DNA of 64,000 nt from PALSA-612 sp963776375 (GTDB lineage Bacteria; Actinomycetota; Thermoleophilia; Gaiellales; Gaiellaceae): the NCBI GenBank assembly GCA_963776375.1, contig CAVZMF010000009.1, positions 248,001 through 312,000 of the forward strand. Reading direction: 5' to 3'. Below the pieces are notes generated by a model, which worked only from the letters and a program-made list of their open reading frames with translations, searched no databases and was not told the origin of the DNA. Positions 1-8,866 of this stretch are shown here, piece by piece. Within the stretch, counting starts at the first letter, position 1, and every line of letters starts with the position of its first letter. Position numbers and translations under genes: made by a program.

Positions 1-399
1 AGCGTGAGGGGCGAACGCGAGATCCCGGTCGACGAGCTGATCGTCGGCCACTACCAGACCTCGCTCGCGCCCGACGAGCTGATCACCGAGGTGCGCGTCC
101 CGGCCGGCGAGCATCGCGCCGTCTACCGCAAGTTCCGCTCCCGCTCGCACGAGGACCGGCCGTGCGTCGGCGTCGCCGCCTGCCGGCGGCCGGACGGCCT
201 ACGGGTGGCCGTCGGGGCGGTCGCCGACCGACCGCAGCTCTTTCCCGAGCTCTGCGAGGCGACCGCCGACCCCGCCGAGCTGGCGCGGGCCTACGCGGAC
301 GCGATCGACCCGATCTCGGACGTCTCCGGATCGTCTGCATACCGTCGCCGCGTGATCGCGGTCGAGGTGCGCCGCGCGCTCGAGGAGCTCGCGGCGTGA
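1..399 (+). CDS. FAD-binding subunit of a molybdenum hydroxylase (CoxM/XDH medium chain), 5' end outside window
   Basis: This is the C-terminal part of a medium, FAD-binding subunit of the xanthine dehydrogenase/CO dehydrogenase family; the N-terminal FAD loops lie before the window. Visible family features are a strand-like stretch ending in ELITEVRVPAG, a KFRSRSHEDRP segment matching the 'K...R..D.A.VGVA' part of CoxM, and the closing DPISDVSGSSAYRRR motif that resembles the 'D..aSa.YR...' C-terminus of the family. In the holoenzyme it passes electrons from the FeS subunit to FAD and an acceptor. Its stop overlaps the GTG start of the molybdenum subunit (GTGA), so the three genes that follow look translationally coupled. 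The substrate cannot be told from sequence. Confidence 0.85.
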   Translation, partial: SVRGEREIPVDELIVGHYQTSLAPDELITEVRVPAGEHRAVYRKFRSRSHEDRPCVGVAACRRPDGLRVAVGAVADRPQLFPELCEATADPAELARAYADAIDPISDVSGSSAYRRRVIAVEVRRALEELAA

Positions 400-2464
400 G
401 CAAGGCCGAGCCGAAAGCCGGCTACGCGGTCGACCTCGAGCTGCCGGAGATGCTCCACGCCCGGCTCGTCCGCTCCCTGTACGCGCACGCGCGGATCGTA
501 GGCGTGGAGACGAGCGACGTTCCGGCCGGCTGCGTCGTGCTGACGCCCGACGACGCGCGCGAGCTGGGCGCATACGGGTGCCAGCTCCGCGACCAGACCG
601 TCGTCGCCGTCGACCGCGTGCGTCACGTCGGCGACCCGTGGCCGCGGTGGCGGCGCCGACGCCGAGGGAAGCCGAGGAGGCGGCCGCGCTCGTCGCCGTC
701 GACTACGAGGAGCTCGAGGCGGTCTTCGATCCCGTCGAGGCGGCTGCTCCGGACGCGCCGCTCGTGCACGAGACGCACGCGGTCTCGGAGAGCCGGGCTG
801 CCTATTTCGGGATCCGCCCGATCGAGGGCACCAACGTCTGCCACCGCTTCCGGCTTCGCCACGGGGACGTCGACGCGGGCTTCGCCGAGGCCGACGTGAT
901 CGTCGAGGAGACCTTCCGCACGGCCGGGGCCCAGCACTGTCACATGGAGCCGCACGCGTGCCTCGCCGTCTGGGAGGGGGATTCCCTCACGGTCTGGACG
1001 GGGACTCAGACGCCGTTCAACGTCCGGGAGGATCTCGCCCGCGTCTTCGGGTGCGAGCCCGAGCGGGTTCGCGTGGTCTGCCCGCCGATGGGCGGCTCGT
1101 TCGGCGCCAAGACCTTCCTCCGGATCGAGGCGGTGGCGGCGGCTCTGGCCCGCAAGGCGGCGCGCCCGGTGAAGCTCGTCCTGCCGCGCGACGAGGCGTG
1201 GCTCACGCTCAACCGACATCCCGCGACGATCACGGTCGCGCTCGGGGCACGTAGCGACGGCACGCTCGTCGCCAAGCGCGTGACCTGCCATGCGGACACG
1301 GGCGCCTACGCGGACTCCGGTCCCGGCGTCGCGCAGAAGATGGGCTACGCCGCACCGGGCCCGTACAGGATCCCGAACGTCGCGATCGACGCGCTCTGCG
1401 TGTACACGAACCTGCCGCCGAACGGGGCGTTTCGCGGCTACGGCCAGATGCAGTCGGCCTGGGCGTCCGAGCGGGCGATGGACATGCTCGCCGAGCGTCT
1501 CGGCCTCGACCCGCTCGAGCTACGGCTGCGCAACGTGCTCAGGGAAGGCGACGTCTACTGCACCGGCGAGACCATGCACGACGTCCACTTCGCCGAGTGC
1601 CTCCAGGCCGCGGCCGACGCGATCGGCTGGTCGAGCGACCGGCGCGGCAAGGGCCTCTCGCTGATCCTGAAGGGCATGCAGACGCCGAGCCGCGCGTCGG
1701 TTGCGATCGAGGCCGACGGCGACGAGTGGATCCTCCGCTGCGCGACGACGGAGATGGGACAGGGGGCGCGGCGGGCGCTCTCGCTGCTGGCGGCGGAGGA
1801 GCTCGGAGTCGACCCAAGTCGGATCAGGTTCCCCGATCCCGACACGTCGGTCGTGCCCTACGACACGCGGACGACCTCGAGCCGCTCGACCTACATGATG
1901 GGGCGGGCGATCGCGGAGGCGGTTCGCGACCTCCGGGCGGGGGACGGCGAGCGCGGCTTCGCCGAGGTCTCCGACGAGGGCGGGCTCGATCCCGACACCG
2001 GCCAGGGAATCGCGTCGGTGCACTGGCACCAGGGCGCGGCCGCAGCGGAGGTGCGGGTCGACGAGGAAACGGGGAAGGTCGAGGTCGAGCGCCTGCACGC
2101 GTCGATCTACGCGGGGCGCGTGGTCAACCGGGCCGGGGCGGAGCTCCAGAACGAGGGCTCGATGGTCATGGGCCTCGGCAGCGCGCTCTTCGAGGGCATC
2201 GTCTTCAGCGAGGGCCACGTCGTCAACGCGAACATGTCCGACTATGCGGTGCCGGGCTTCGCCGACCTGCCGGCGAGCCTCACCCACGACCTGATCGAGC
2301 GGCAGGGCGCGGACATCCACGGTCTCGGCGAGACGGCGCTCCCGCCCGTTCCCCCCGCTGTCGGCAACGCGATCGCGTCGCTCGGCATCCAGCTCACCGA
2401 CCTGCCCATGACCGCGGAGAGCGTGCTCGACGCGGTCGACCGGCTCGCCGGAGCGAGCGTATGA
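396..2464 (+). CDS. Molybdenum-cofactor subunit of xanthine dehydrogenase/CoxL family, one frame break
   Basis: Large catalytic subunit of a molybdenum hydroxylase. The start is the GTG at 396, overlapping the upstream stop. The frame breaks near 638: HVGDP continues as VAAVAAPTPREAEEAAALV one frame back, which fits one missing G in 'gacccgtgg'. Recognisable parts are the GGSFGAK loop, the PNGAFRGYGQMQ motif (XDH-like AFRG, not the AYxCSFR of form I CO dehydrogenase), TEMGQGARR, and GLGETALPP near the C-terminus, whose Glu matches the catalytic base of the family. The protein is about 690 residues. The stretch after STYMMGRAIAEAVRDL seems to lack roughly 60-90 residues found in relatives, without loss of frame. 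It is followed by its 2Fe-2S subunit with an ATGA overlap. Confidence 0.85.
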
Positions 2465-2934
2465 CGCTCTCGCTCCGCGTGAACGACGAGGTCCACGAGG
2501 TCGAGGCGCGGACGGACGAGTCGCTGCTCCAGGTGCTGCGTCGCGAGCTCGGTCTCGGCACCGTCCGCGAGACGTGCGGCATCGGGGTCTGCGGCACGTG
2601 CACGGTCCTCGTCGACGGAGAGCCGTTCTCGAGCTGCATCGTGCTCGCGCCTCTGGCCGAAGGCCGCGAGATCACGACCGTCGAGGCGCTGGGCGACGAC
2701 CATCCGGTGCGACGGGCGTTCGCCGCCGCGCACGCGTACCAGTGCGGCTGGTGCACGCCGGCGATGATGCTCACGGCCGCACGGCTCCTGGAGGAGACGC
2801 CCGACCCCTCGGAGGAAGAGATCAGGCTGGCCCTGGCGGGCAATCTCTGCCGGTGCGGCTCGTACGTGAAGATCGTCGACGCGGTGCGGAGCGCGGCGGC
2901 AGCGGCCTCCGGAAGCAACGGAAAGGGAGGGTAA
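2461..2934 (+). CDS. (2Fe-2S)-binding subunit of molybdenum hydroxylase (CoxS/XdhC-like)
   Basis: A small iron-sulfur subunit of 157 residues, the usual size. It shows the plant-type 2Fe-2S ligands in CGIGVCGTCTVLVDG plus a later Cys (FSSCIV), and the C-terminal helical 2Fe-2S domain with CGWCTPAM and GNLCRCGSY. The two clusters carry electrons from the molybdenum centre to the FAD subunit. The start ATG overlaps the stop of the large subunit (ATGA), giving the gene order M-L-S. The reading frame is intact. The TAA stop is followed after two bases by the ATG of an SDR gene, so the operon probably continues. Confidence 0.93.
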   Translation: MTLSLRVNDEVHEVEARTDESLLQVLRRELGLGTVRETCGIGVCGTCTVLVDGEPFSSCIVLAPLAEGREITTVEALGDDHPVRRAFAAAHAYQCGWCTPAMMLTAARLLEETPDPSEEEIRLALAGNLCRCGSYVKIVDAVRSAAAAASGSNGKGG

Positions 2935-2936
2935 GG

Positions 2937-3722
2937 ATGGACGAGCTGAATCGGTACAGGCTGGACGGGCGCGTCGCGATGGTCGCCGGCGGCTCCGGGG
3001 GCATCGGCGTGCGTTTGTGCGAGGCCTTCGCGGGGGTGGGGGCGAGCGTCGCGATCGTCGGGCAATCCGAGGAGCGCCTCGAGGCGGCGCGCGCGGGCGT
3101 CGACGCGGCGGGCGGCCGTGCGCTCGTGCTCGCCGGCGACATGACGGTGGAAGCCGAGGCGGATCGCGTGGTGGCCGAGACCGCCCGCGAGCTGGGTCGG
3201 CTCGACGTCCTCGTCAACGGCATCGGCGGCGGGATCGTCAAGGCCATGCATCCCGCGGAGGACTATCCGGCGGAGGACTGGGACTGGGTCATGGACCTGA
3301 ACCTCCGCAGCCAGTTCCTCGTCTCGAAGGCGGCCGCGCGGGTGATGATCGACGGCGGCCGTGGCGGACGCATCCTCAACATCTCCTCGGTCCGCGGCCA
3401 GCTCGGGGTGCATCTCGGCTACACGCCGTACGTCGCCGCCAAGGCGGCGATGAACGGCCTCACGCGGCAGCATGCGACCGAGTGGGCGAAGCACGGGATC
3501 ACGGTGAACGCGATCTCGCCGACGTTCGTCCGCACGCCGCAGGTCGAGGACCTGCTCGCCGACGACAAGTTCCGGGAGGGTCTCGTCTCCCGCATCCCGC
3601 TGGGCCGTGTGGCCGATCCGGACGATCTCGTCGGGGCGGTGCTCTTCTTCTGCTCGGACGCGTCGTCGTTCGTGACCGGGCAGGTGCTGACGATGGACGG
3701 CGGGCTCACGGCCTGCCAGTGA
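2937..3722 (+). CDS. SDR-family NAD(P)-dependent oxidoreductase
   Basis: A 261-residue short-chain dehydrogenase/reductase. The Rossmann motif is GGSGGIG near residue 20 (a variant of TGxxxGIG), then NGIGGG in place of NNAG, the catalytic Ser in ISSVRG, and YVAAKAA giving the YxxxK pair. The C-terminal TGQVLTMDGGLT segment is typical of FabG-like members. It would oxidise or reduce an alcohol/ketone on a small substrate in the cytoplasm. The ATG lies two bases after the stop of the 2Fe-2S subunit, with GTAAGG before it, so it probably belongs to the same transcript. The specific substrate is unknown. Confidence 0.9.
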   Translation: MDELNRYRLDGRVAMVAGGSGGIGVRLCEAFAGVGASVAIVGQSEERLEAARAGVDAAGGRALVLAGDMTVEAEADRVVAETARELGRLDVLVNGIGGGIVKAMHPAEDYPAEDWDWVMDLNLRSQFLVSKAAARVMIDGGRGGRILNISSVRGQLGVHLGYTPYVAAKAAMNGLTRQHATEWAKHGITVNAISPTFVRTPQVEDLLADDKFREGLVSRIPLGRVADPDDLVGAVLFFCSDASSFVTGQVLTMDGGLTACQ

Positions 3723-3723
3723 G

Positions 3724-4623
3724 ATGAGGCTCGTCACCTTCGAGCGTGCGGGTGCCCGGTCGATCGGAGCCGTCGAGGGCGATCGCGTCGTCGAGCTCGG
3801 GTCCGGCGAGATGACCGGGCTCGTCGCCGGCGGCGAGGAGTCGCTGCGGGCGGCGCGCGAGGCGGTCGAGAAGGCAGAACGCGTCCACGCTCTCGGCGAC
3901 GTGCGACTGCTCGCGCCGCTTCGGCCGTCCGTCATCCTCAACTCCGGCCAGAACTACTGGGACCATCGCGACGAGAAGCCGCCCGTCGACCCGAAGGACC
4001 CCGAGTTCTTCCTCAAGGCGCCGCTGGCGGTGATCGGGCCCGGCGATGCGATCGTCCTCGATCCGGCCGTGACGCAGAAGCTCGACTACGAGGTGGAGCT
4101 CGCCGTCGTGATCGGCAAGGCCGGCCGCCATATTCCGGCCGAGCGCGCACTCGAGCACGTCTTCGGCTACACGGTGGCCAACGACGTCACCGCCCGTGAC
4201 CGGCAGGTGTCGCCCCATCCCTCGGGCGGCTGGCAGTACCACCTCGGCCCCGCGAAGAACTTCGACACCGCCGCGCCCCTCGGTCCCTGGATCGTGACGG
4301 CGGACGAGATCCCCGATCCGCAGTCGCTGGGGCTGCGCACGTACGTCAACGGCGAGCTGCGCCAGAGCAACACGACGGCGAGGATGATCTGGGACGTCGC
4401 CGCGCTGGTGGCGTTCTTCTCCGTCTTCTACACGCTGCAGCCGGGCGTGGTGATCGAGACGGGGACGCCCGGCGGGACTGCCTGGGCGTCGGACCCGGAG
4501 ATCGGCGGCCGTCCGTACGAGCGCGACGACGTCAGCCGGGCCGGCTACCTGCAGCCGGGCGACGTGGTCAGGGTGGAGATCGACGGCATCGGCGCGCTCG
4601 AGAACACGGTCGTCGCTGCCTGA
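3724..4623 (+). CDS. Fumarylacetoacetate hydrolase (FAH) family protein
   Basis: A 299-residue FAH-superfamily protein. The C-terminal catalytic fold is clear: a KLDYEVELAVVIG block supplies the metal-binding glutamates, GYTVANDVTARDRQ supplies the Asp, and LQPGVVIETGTPGGTAW is the family's closing motif. Members hydrolyse or decarboxylate acylpyruvates and related 2-oxo acids with Mg2+ or Mn2+. About 75 residues of variable N-terminal domain come first. The gene starts one base after the SDR stop, so it is the last of five genes in the plus-strand operon. It ends three bases from the end of the convergent flavin reductase gene, with no room for a separate terminator. Confidence 0.92.
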   Translation: MRLVTFERAGARSIGAVEGDRVVELGSGEMTGLVAGGEESLRAAREAVEKAERVHALGDVRLLAPLRPSVILNSGQNYWDHRDEKPPVDPKDPEFFLKAPLAVIGPGDAIVLDPAVTQKLDYEVELAVVIGKAGRHIPAERALEHVFGYTVANDVTARDRQVSPHPSGGWQYHLGPAKNFDTAAPLGPWIVTADEIPDPQSLGLRTYVNGELRQSNTTARMIWDVAALVAFFSVFYTLQPGVVIETGTPGGTAWASDPEIGGRPYERDDVSRAGYLQPGDVVRVEIDGIGALENTVVAA

Positions 4624-4626
4624 CGG

Positions 4627-6648
4627 TCACAGCCTGCGGGCCGCGCGGTGGCCCTCGTAGACCGCCTCGTAGGTTCCGCGCGGGGCGACGGCATCGCCGA
4701 TCACCTCGACCGACACGCCGCGCTCGGCGAGCGGCGCCTGGAGGTCGTTCTCGGACTGGCGGCCCGTCGCCATCACGATCCAGTCGGCGTGGGCGTCGGT
4801 CTCGTCCTCTGAGTGGACGTTGTAGAGCGTGACCGTGGACCCGTCGATCCGCCTGACGAACCGGTCGGTGACCATCTCCACGCCGGACTTGTACAGCTTC
4901 GGAAGGATCCAGTCCAGGTAGACGTCGAGGATCGTGTCCATGCCGACCATCGGCCACCGCGTGACGAGCCTGACCGCGGCGCCGGAGTCGGCGAGGGCTA
5001 CTGCCGTCAGAGGCGCGACCACGTCGCAGAGATCGTCGAGCACGATCACGTCGCCCGTCGGAGAGACCCGGCCGGTGGCGACCTCGTCCCAGCCGACGCA
5101 CTGACCGGTCTCCCACCCGGGCAGCGCCTCCGCCGTCCAGCCCTGGAACCCGTCGCGGCAGACGCGAGAGCCGGTGGCGACGACGACGTGGTCGGGCTTC
5201 TCGGCCGCGAGCACGTCGTCGAGCGTCTCGGCCGCCACCGGCGTCGACGTCCGGATCTCCGCGCCGTTCTTCGCCGCCTGGGCCGAGAGCCACGACGCGA
5301 TCAGGCCGTACTCGGAGCGGCTCGGCAGCAGCGACTGCAGGCGGACGTGTCCACCGACCTCTTCCTCGCGCTCGAAGACGACGACCCGGTGGCCGCGGGC
5401 CGCGGCGACGCGCGCGTACTCGAGCCCCGAGGGCCCGGCTCCGACGACGAGCACCGTCTTCGGCTCCGCCGCCTGGATCAGCGTGCCCGATCCCCAGGCG
5501 CGTTCGCGCCCGACGGCCGGGTTGTAGACGCACTGCACCCGCGAGCCGCGGCTCACGCTCTTCCAGCAGAAGTTGGCCGCCACGCAGCGCCTGATGTCGT
5601 CCTCGCGACCTTCCTGGGCCTTGTTCGCCCACTCGGGATCGGTGAACAACTGGCGCGCGAGGCAGATCGCGTCCCCGTCGCCGGCTTCGAGCAGCATCTC
5701 GGCCACGTCCGGCGTGGTGATTCGCCCGACGAGCAATACGGGCCTTGCGGAGACGTCGCGGATCGCCCGCGCGTAGCCGCGTTCCCAGCCCGGCTCGAAC
5801 TCCATCGGCGTGTGGATGAAGGCGTGGTGGACGCCTGCGGAGACGTTGACGTAGTCGACGTCGGCCCGCCGCTCGATGTCCTGGACGATCTGCTTGATGT
5901 CGTCGATCTCGAGGTCCCCCGGCCAGAACGACGTCGAGTTGATCCGGTAGCCGAGGAAGGGGCCGTCGCCGAGCGCCGCGCGCATGCGGGCGAGCGCCTC
6001 GAGCGGAAAGCGGAGCCGGTTGTCGTACGAGCCGCCCCAGCGATCCGTGCGCTTGTTGTAGAGCGGTGAGAGGAACTGCCAGGGCAGGTAGCCGTGGCTG
6101 AGGTGGAACTCGACGCCGTCGAGGCCGGCCTCGATCGCGCGCCTCGTCGCCGACGCGTACGACTCGAGGATCTCCTCGATCTCCTCCTCGGACATCTCCT
6201 TCGGCGTCGAGGCGCCGGGAAACTCGCCGAGCGGAACCTGGCTGGGCGAGAGCGTGTACCAGGTCGCGTCGAGGTCGTAGGTCGACTCCTGCTTGAAGAC
6301 CGGCGAGCCGCGAACTCCCGAGTGCCAGAGCTGGATCGCGAGCTTGCAGCCGTGCGCGTGGACCGCTTCGGCGACCTCCGCGAGCGGCTCGACGTTTCGG
6401 TCGTCGAAGAGCTGCGGCATCATCAGCGGCCCCATGATCGAGCTGGGGTGGACGTGGGTCGCGCCGATGATGATCAGGCCGACTCCGCCGCGCGCCCGCT
6501 CCTCGTAGTAGGCGACGGCCTGGTCGGTGAAGAGCCCGTTCCAGGGATCCGAGACCCAGCTCGGACACGTGGGCGGGAACACGACCCGGTTCTTGATCCG
6601 CGTCGTGCGGATCTGCCATTCGGAGAAGAGGTTCGGGTACGCCGTCAC
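4627..6648 (-). CDS. NADH:flavin oxidoreductase, Old Yellow Enzyme/2,4-dienoyl-CoA reductase type
   Basis: A 673-residue two-part flavoenzyme. The N-terminal TIM barrel (about residues 1-370) binds FMN; SRGYLPWQF-like catalytic positions appear as HLSHGYLPWQFLSPLYNKR and DRWGG. The C-terminal half holds Rossmann folds, VLVVGAGPSGLEYARVAA and later VIVLDDLCDVVAP. Between them relatives such as trimethylamine dehydrogenase bind a 4Fe-4S cluster through CxxCxxC plus one more Cys. Here the stretch reads CVAANFC...QC, so one of the four ligands is Ala. The GTG start at 6648 overlaps the stop of the Tm-1-like gene (GTGA), which fits the family length. It is the third gene of a minus-strand operon. 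Confidence 0.9.
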   Translation of the reverse strand: MTAYPNLFSEWQIRTTRIKNRVVFPPTCPSWVSDPWNGLFTDQAVAYYEERARGGVGLIIIGATHVHPSSIMGPLMMPQLFDDRNVEPLAEVAEAVHAHGCKLAIQLWHSGVRGSPVFKQESTYDLDATWYTLSPSQVPLGEFPGASTPKEMSEEEIEEILESYASATRRAIEAGLDGVEFHLSHGYLPWQFLSPLYNKRTDRWGGSYDNRLRFPLEALARMRAALGDGPFLGYRINSTSFWPGDLEIDDIKQIVQDIERRADVDYVNVSAGVHHAFIHTPMEFEPGWERGYARAIRDVSARPVLLVGRITTPDVAEMLLEAGDGDAICLARQLFTDPEWANKAQEGREDDIRRCVAANFCWKSVSRGSRVQCVYNPAVGRERAWGSGTLIQAAEPKTVLVVGAGPSGLEYARVAAARGHRVVVFEREEEVGGHVRLQSLLPSRSEYGLIASWLSAQAAKNGAEIRTSTPVAAETLDDVLAAEKPDHVVVATGSRVCRDGFQGWTAEALPGWETGQCVGWDEVATGRVSPTGDVIVLDDLCDVVAPLTAVALADSGAAVRLVTRWPMVGMDTILDVYLDWILPKLYKSGVEMVTDRFVRRIDGSTVTLYNVHSEDETDAHADWIVMATGRQSENDLQAPLAERGVSVEVIGDAVAPRGTYEAVYEGHRAARRL

Positions 6649-7922
6649 GGTGTCGGTCCAGCGGGTCGCGGCAGGATACTCGACCCGTTTGCCCAGACCT
6701 CGTCGAAGGCATCGAGGACGGCGTCGGCGAAGCACGGATCGTTGATGTTGGCGTCGACGTCGCGGACGGGTATGTCTCCACGGACGCTCGCATGGATGGC
6801 CTGGAACAGTGCCGCGTCCGCCTCCTCGTCCCAGTACGGCTGGCCCCGGGCATCGACGGCGGAGAGGCCTCTCAGGGGGAGCAGGACGATCGTCGGGCCG
6901 GTCGCGCGGTTGACCTTCGACGCGAGGATCGCTCCGAGCTGCCGGCTCTCGTCGACGTTCACGCGCGTGTTCGTGACCGTCGGGTTGTGGACGTGAAGGC
7001 GCCGCTCCGGCACTCGGAATCGTTCCGGGACGGTGTCGATCGGCCCCCAGTTCGTCAGCTCGAGCCCACCCGGGACGACCACCTGCGGGATGCCCAGCTT
7101 CCCCGCCGCCTGCAAACGCTCCGGTCCTGCGGACATGGTGCCGCCGAGCAGTTCGTCCGTCAGCTCGCTCGTCGTCAGGTCGATGACAGCCTGGACGTGT
7201 CCGTCCTCGATCAGCTCCTCCATGGAGCGACCTCCGGCCCCGGTCGCGTGGAACACGGCCGTCTCGAGTCCCCGCTCCTCGAGCCCTCGCTGTACGCGGA
7301 GCACGCACGGCGTCGTGACGCCGAACATCGTGATCGCGACCAGCGGTGGCTGTTCGGCGCTCGTGGTCCGCGCCGAGCCGAGCGCCATGCCCGCCGCCGC
7401 TGCGGCAGCGTTCCCGAGGACGAGCCTCGAGATCCGGTTGAGCCCGGCGATGTCCGTCACCGAGTACGCGAGGCAGATGTCCTTGGTTCCCACGTAGGGG
7501 CGGACGTCGCCCGACGCGACCGTCGACACCATCACCTTCGGTACGCCGACAGGGAGCGTGCGCATGGCAGCCGTCACGACGTTCGTTCCCGACGAGCCGC
7601 CGAGGCCGATCACCGCGTCGAGCCGGCCCTCGGCATGGAGGCGCTGCACGACGCGCTCGAGACCCCGGCGCATTGCGTCCAGCGCCGCCGCCCGCGCTCC
7701 CTCCGCCTCCCCGCCGGTGCGCAGGTCGGCGAGGCGGGCGCCTCCGAGCTCCGCGACCTCGCTTGCGGGGACATCGGGCTCGAGGGCGGCGCCTTCTGCC
7801 GGCCCCAGCACTCCGATGTCGACGACGAGCGCATCGGCTCCGGCCGCACGGATGCGGTCCGCGACGAATGCCACCTCACGGCCTTTCGTGTCGAGCGTGC
7901 CGGCGACGACCACCGTGGCCAA
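6645..7922 (-). CDS. Tm-1-like ATP-binding domain protein (UPF0261 family)
   Basis: A 425-residue homologue of the N-terminal ATP-binding half of the plant Tm-1 protein. It starts with VVVAGTLDTKGREV, which is characteristic of the family, followed by VIGLGGSSGTNVVTAAM, VMVSTVASGDVRPYVG, ITMFGVTTPCV and FHATGAGGRSMEELI. The start is a TTG at 7922, three bases after the stop of the TIM-barrel gene. The bacterial biochemical role is not known. In tomato the same domain is fused to a TIM barrel and binds viral replication proteins, so the split pair here mirrors the plant architecture. It is co-oriented with the TIM-barrel gene and the flavin reductase. The frame is intact. Confidence 0.9.
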   Translation of the reverse strand: MATVVVAGTLDTKGREVAFVADRIRAAGADALVVDIGVLGPAEGAALEPDVPASEVAELGGARLADLRTGGEAEGARAAALDAMRRGLERVVQRLHAEGRLDAVIGLGGSSGTNVVTAAMRTLPVGVPKVMVSTVASGDVRPYVGTKDICLAYSVTDIAGLNRISRLVLGNAAAAAAGMALGSARTTSAEQPPLVAITMFGVTTPCVLRVQRGLEERGLETAVFHATGAGGRSMEELIEDGHVQAVIDLTTSELTDELLGGTMSAGPERLQAAGKLGIPQVVVPGGLELTNWGPIDTVPERFRVPERRLHVHNPTVTNTRVNVDESRQLGAILASKVNRATGPTIVLLPLRGLSAVDARGQPYWDEEADAALFQAIHASVRGDIPVRDVDANINDPCFADAVLDAFDEVWANGSSILPRPAGPTP

Positions 7923-7925
7923 GCT

Positions 7926-8774
7926 CTATCCCGATCGGGAGGCGTCGGCGAGCGGCAGTGCCTTGAGGTTCCGCACGATCTGATCGATCGCCCGTTCCAC
8001 CGGCAGACGTTCGATCGAGGAGGCTCCCAGGTAGCCGTGGACGTCCGTCCGCTCGAGGACGGCTTGCACGCTGTCGAGATCCTCGAACGGCCCTCCGTGT
8101 GCGACGACGAGGACGTCCGGTCGTGCTCCGACGGCCGCGTCGTGCATCCGCTGAACAGCGGCACATGCCTCGTCCAGCGAGAGCGTCTCCTCGGCTCCGA
8201 TCAGGCCGCCGCTCGTGAGGCCGACGTGAGCGCCGACGATGTCGGCACCGGCTTCGGTCATCGCCGCAGCCTCGTCGGGCGTGAACGCGTAGGCGACGGT
8301 GAACACGTCCCGTTCACGGCAGGCCCTGATCAGGTCGACCTCGCACGGGTAGCCGAGGCCGGTCGCGTCGATGTGGCGCCGGAAGGAGCCGTCGTAGAGA
8401 CCGGCGGTGGGGACGTTCGTGATTCCGGAGAAGCCGACGCGGAGAAACTCCTCGATCAATGCCTCCGTGTCACGGTAGGGATCGGCCGCACCGATCCCGC
8501 CGATCACCGGGGTGTTCTCGACGACCGGGAGGATCGTCCGCGCCAGCTCGAGCGTGATCGCATTCGCGTCGCCGTAGGCGAGATAGCCGGCGAGCGAGCC
8601 GTGCCCGTCCATCCGGAACGGCCCCGTGTTGTAGGCCATCAGGATGTCGATACCGGCGTGGTCGGCGGCCTTGGCGACGAGCCCGATCCCGGCCCCGCCC
8701 ATGATGATCGGCTCGCCTCGCTCGCGCACCGCTGCCAGCCGCGCGACGATCTCGCTCCGCGCGAACTGCCTCAT
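7926..8774 (-). CDS. Phosphoenolpyruvate hydrolase family / TIM-barrel protein (Tm-1 C-terminal half)
   Basis: A 282-residue TIM-barrel protein of the family annotated as 'phosphoenolpyruvate hydrolase' or 'TIM-barrel signal transduction protein'. Typical stretches are GEPIIMGGAGIGLVAKAAD, VENTPVIGGIGAADPYRD, VGFSGITNVPTAGLYDG, GADIVGAHVGLTSGG and VVAHGGPFEDLDSVQ. The name comes from the PEP-mutase-like fold; the true reaction is unproven. It is the first gene of a minus-strand operon with the Tm-1-like and flavin-reductase genes. It is divergent from a TetR gene, and the intergenic region carries two identical operators that could control both directions. Confidence 0.88.
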   Translation of the reverse strand: MRQFARSEIVARLAAVRERGEPIIMGGAGIGLVAKAADHAGIDILMAYNTGPFRMDGHGSLAGYLAYGDANAITLELARTILPVVENTPVIGGIGAADPYRDTEALIEEFLRVGFSGITNVPTAGLYDGSFRRHIDATGLGYPCEVDLIRACRERDVFTVAYAFTPDEAAAMTEAGADIVGAHVGLTSGGLIGAEETLSLDEACAAVQRMHDAAVGARPDVLVVAHGGPFEDLDSVQAVLERTDVHGYLGASSIERLPVERAIDQIVRNLKALPLADASRSG

Positions 8775-8822
8775 CGCCCGACACTAACGCAGTGCGCGCG
8801 GCTGCGATGCGCACGAATCCGC

Positions 8823-8863
8823 TTGACGTTGCGATACCGACGGTATATGAATACCGACGGTAT
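8823..8863 (+). promoter_or_regulatory. tetR promoter covered by two tandem 13-bp palindromic operators
   Basis: TTGACG at 8823-8828 and TATGAA at 8846-8851 are spaced by 17 bp and look like a -35/-10 pair for the TetR gene. The perfect palindrome ATACCG-A-CGGTAT occurs at 8834-8846 and again at 8851-8863, centres 17 bp apart. The first copy fills the spacer and the second covers the start-site area, so a bound repressor would block the promoter. The stretch also lies between the divergent TIM-barrel gene (start 8774) and tetR (start 8867), so both could be controlled. Confidence 0.8.
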
Positions 8864-8866
8864 CGA

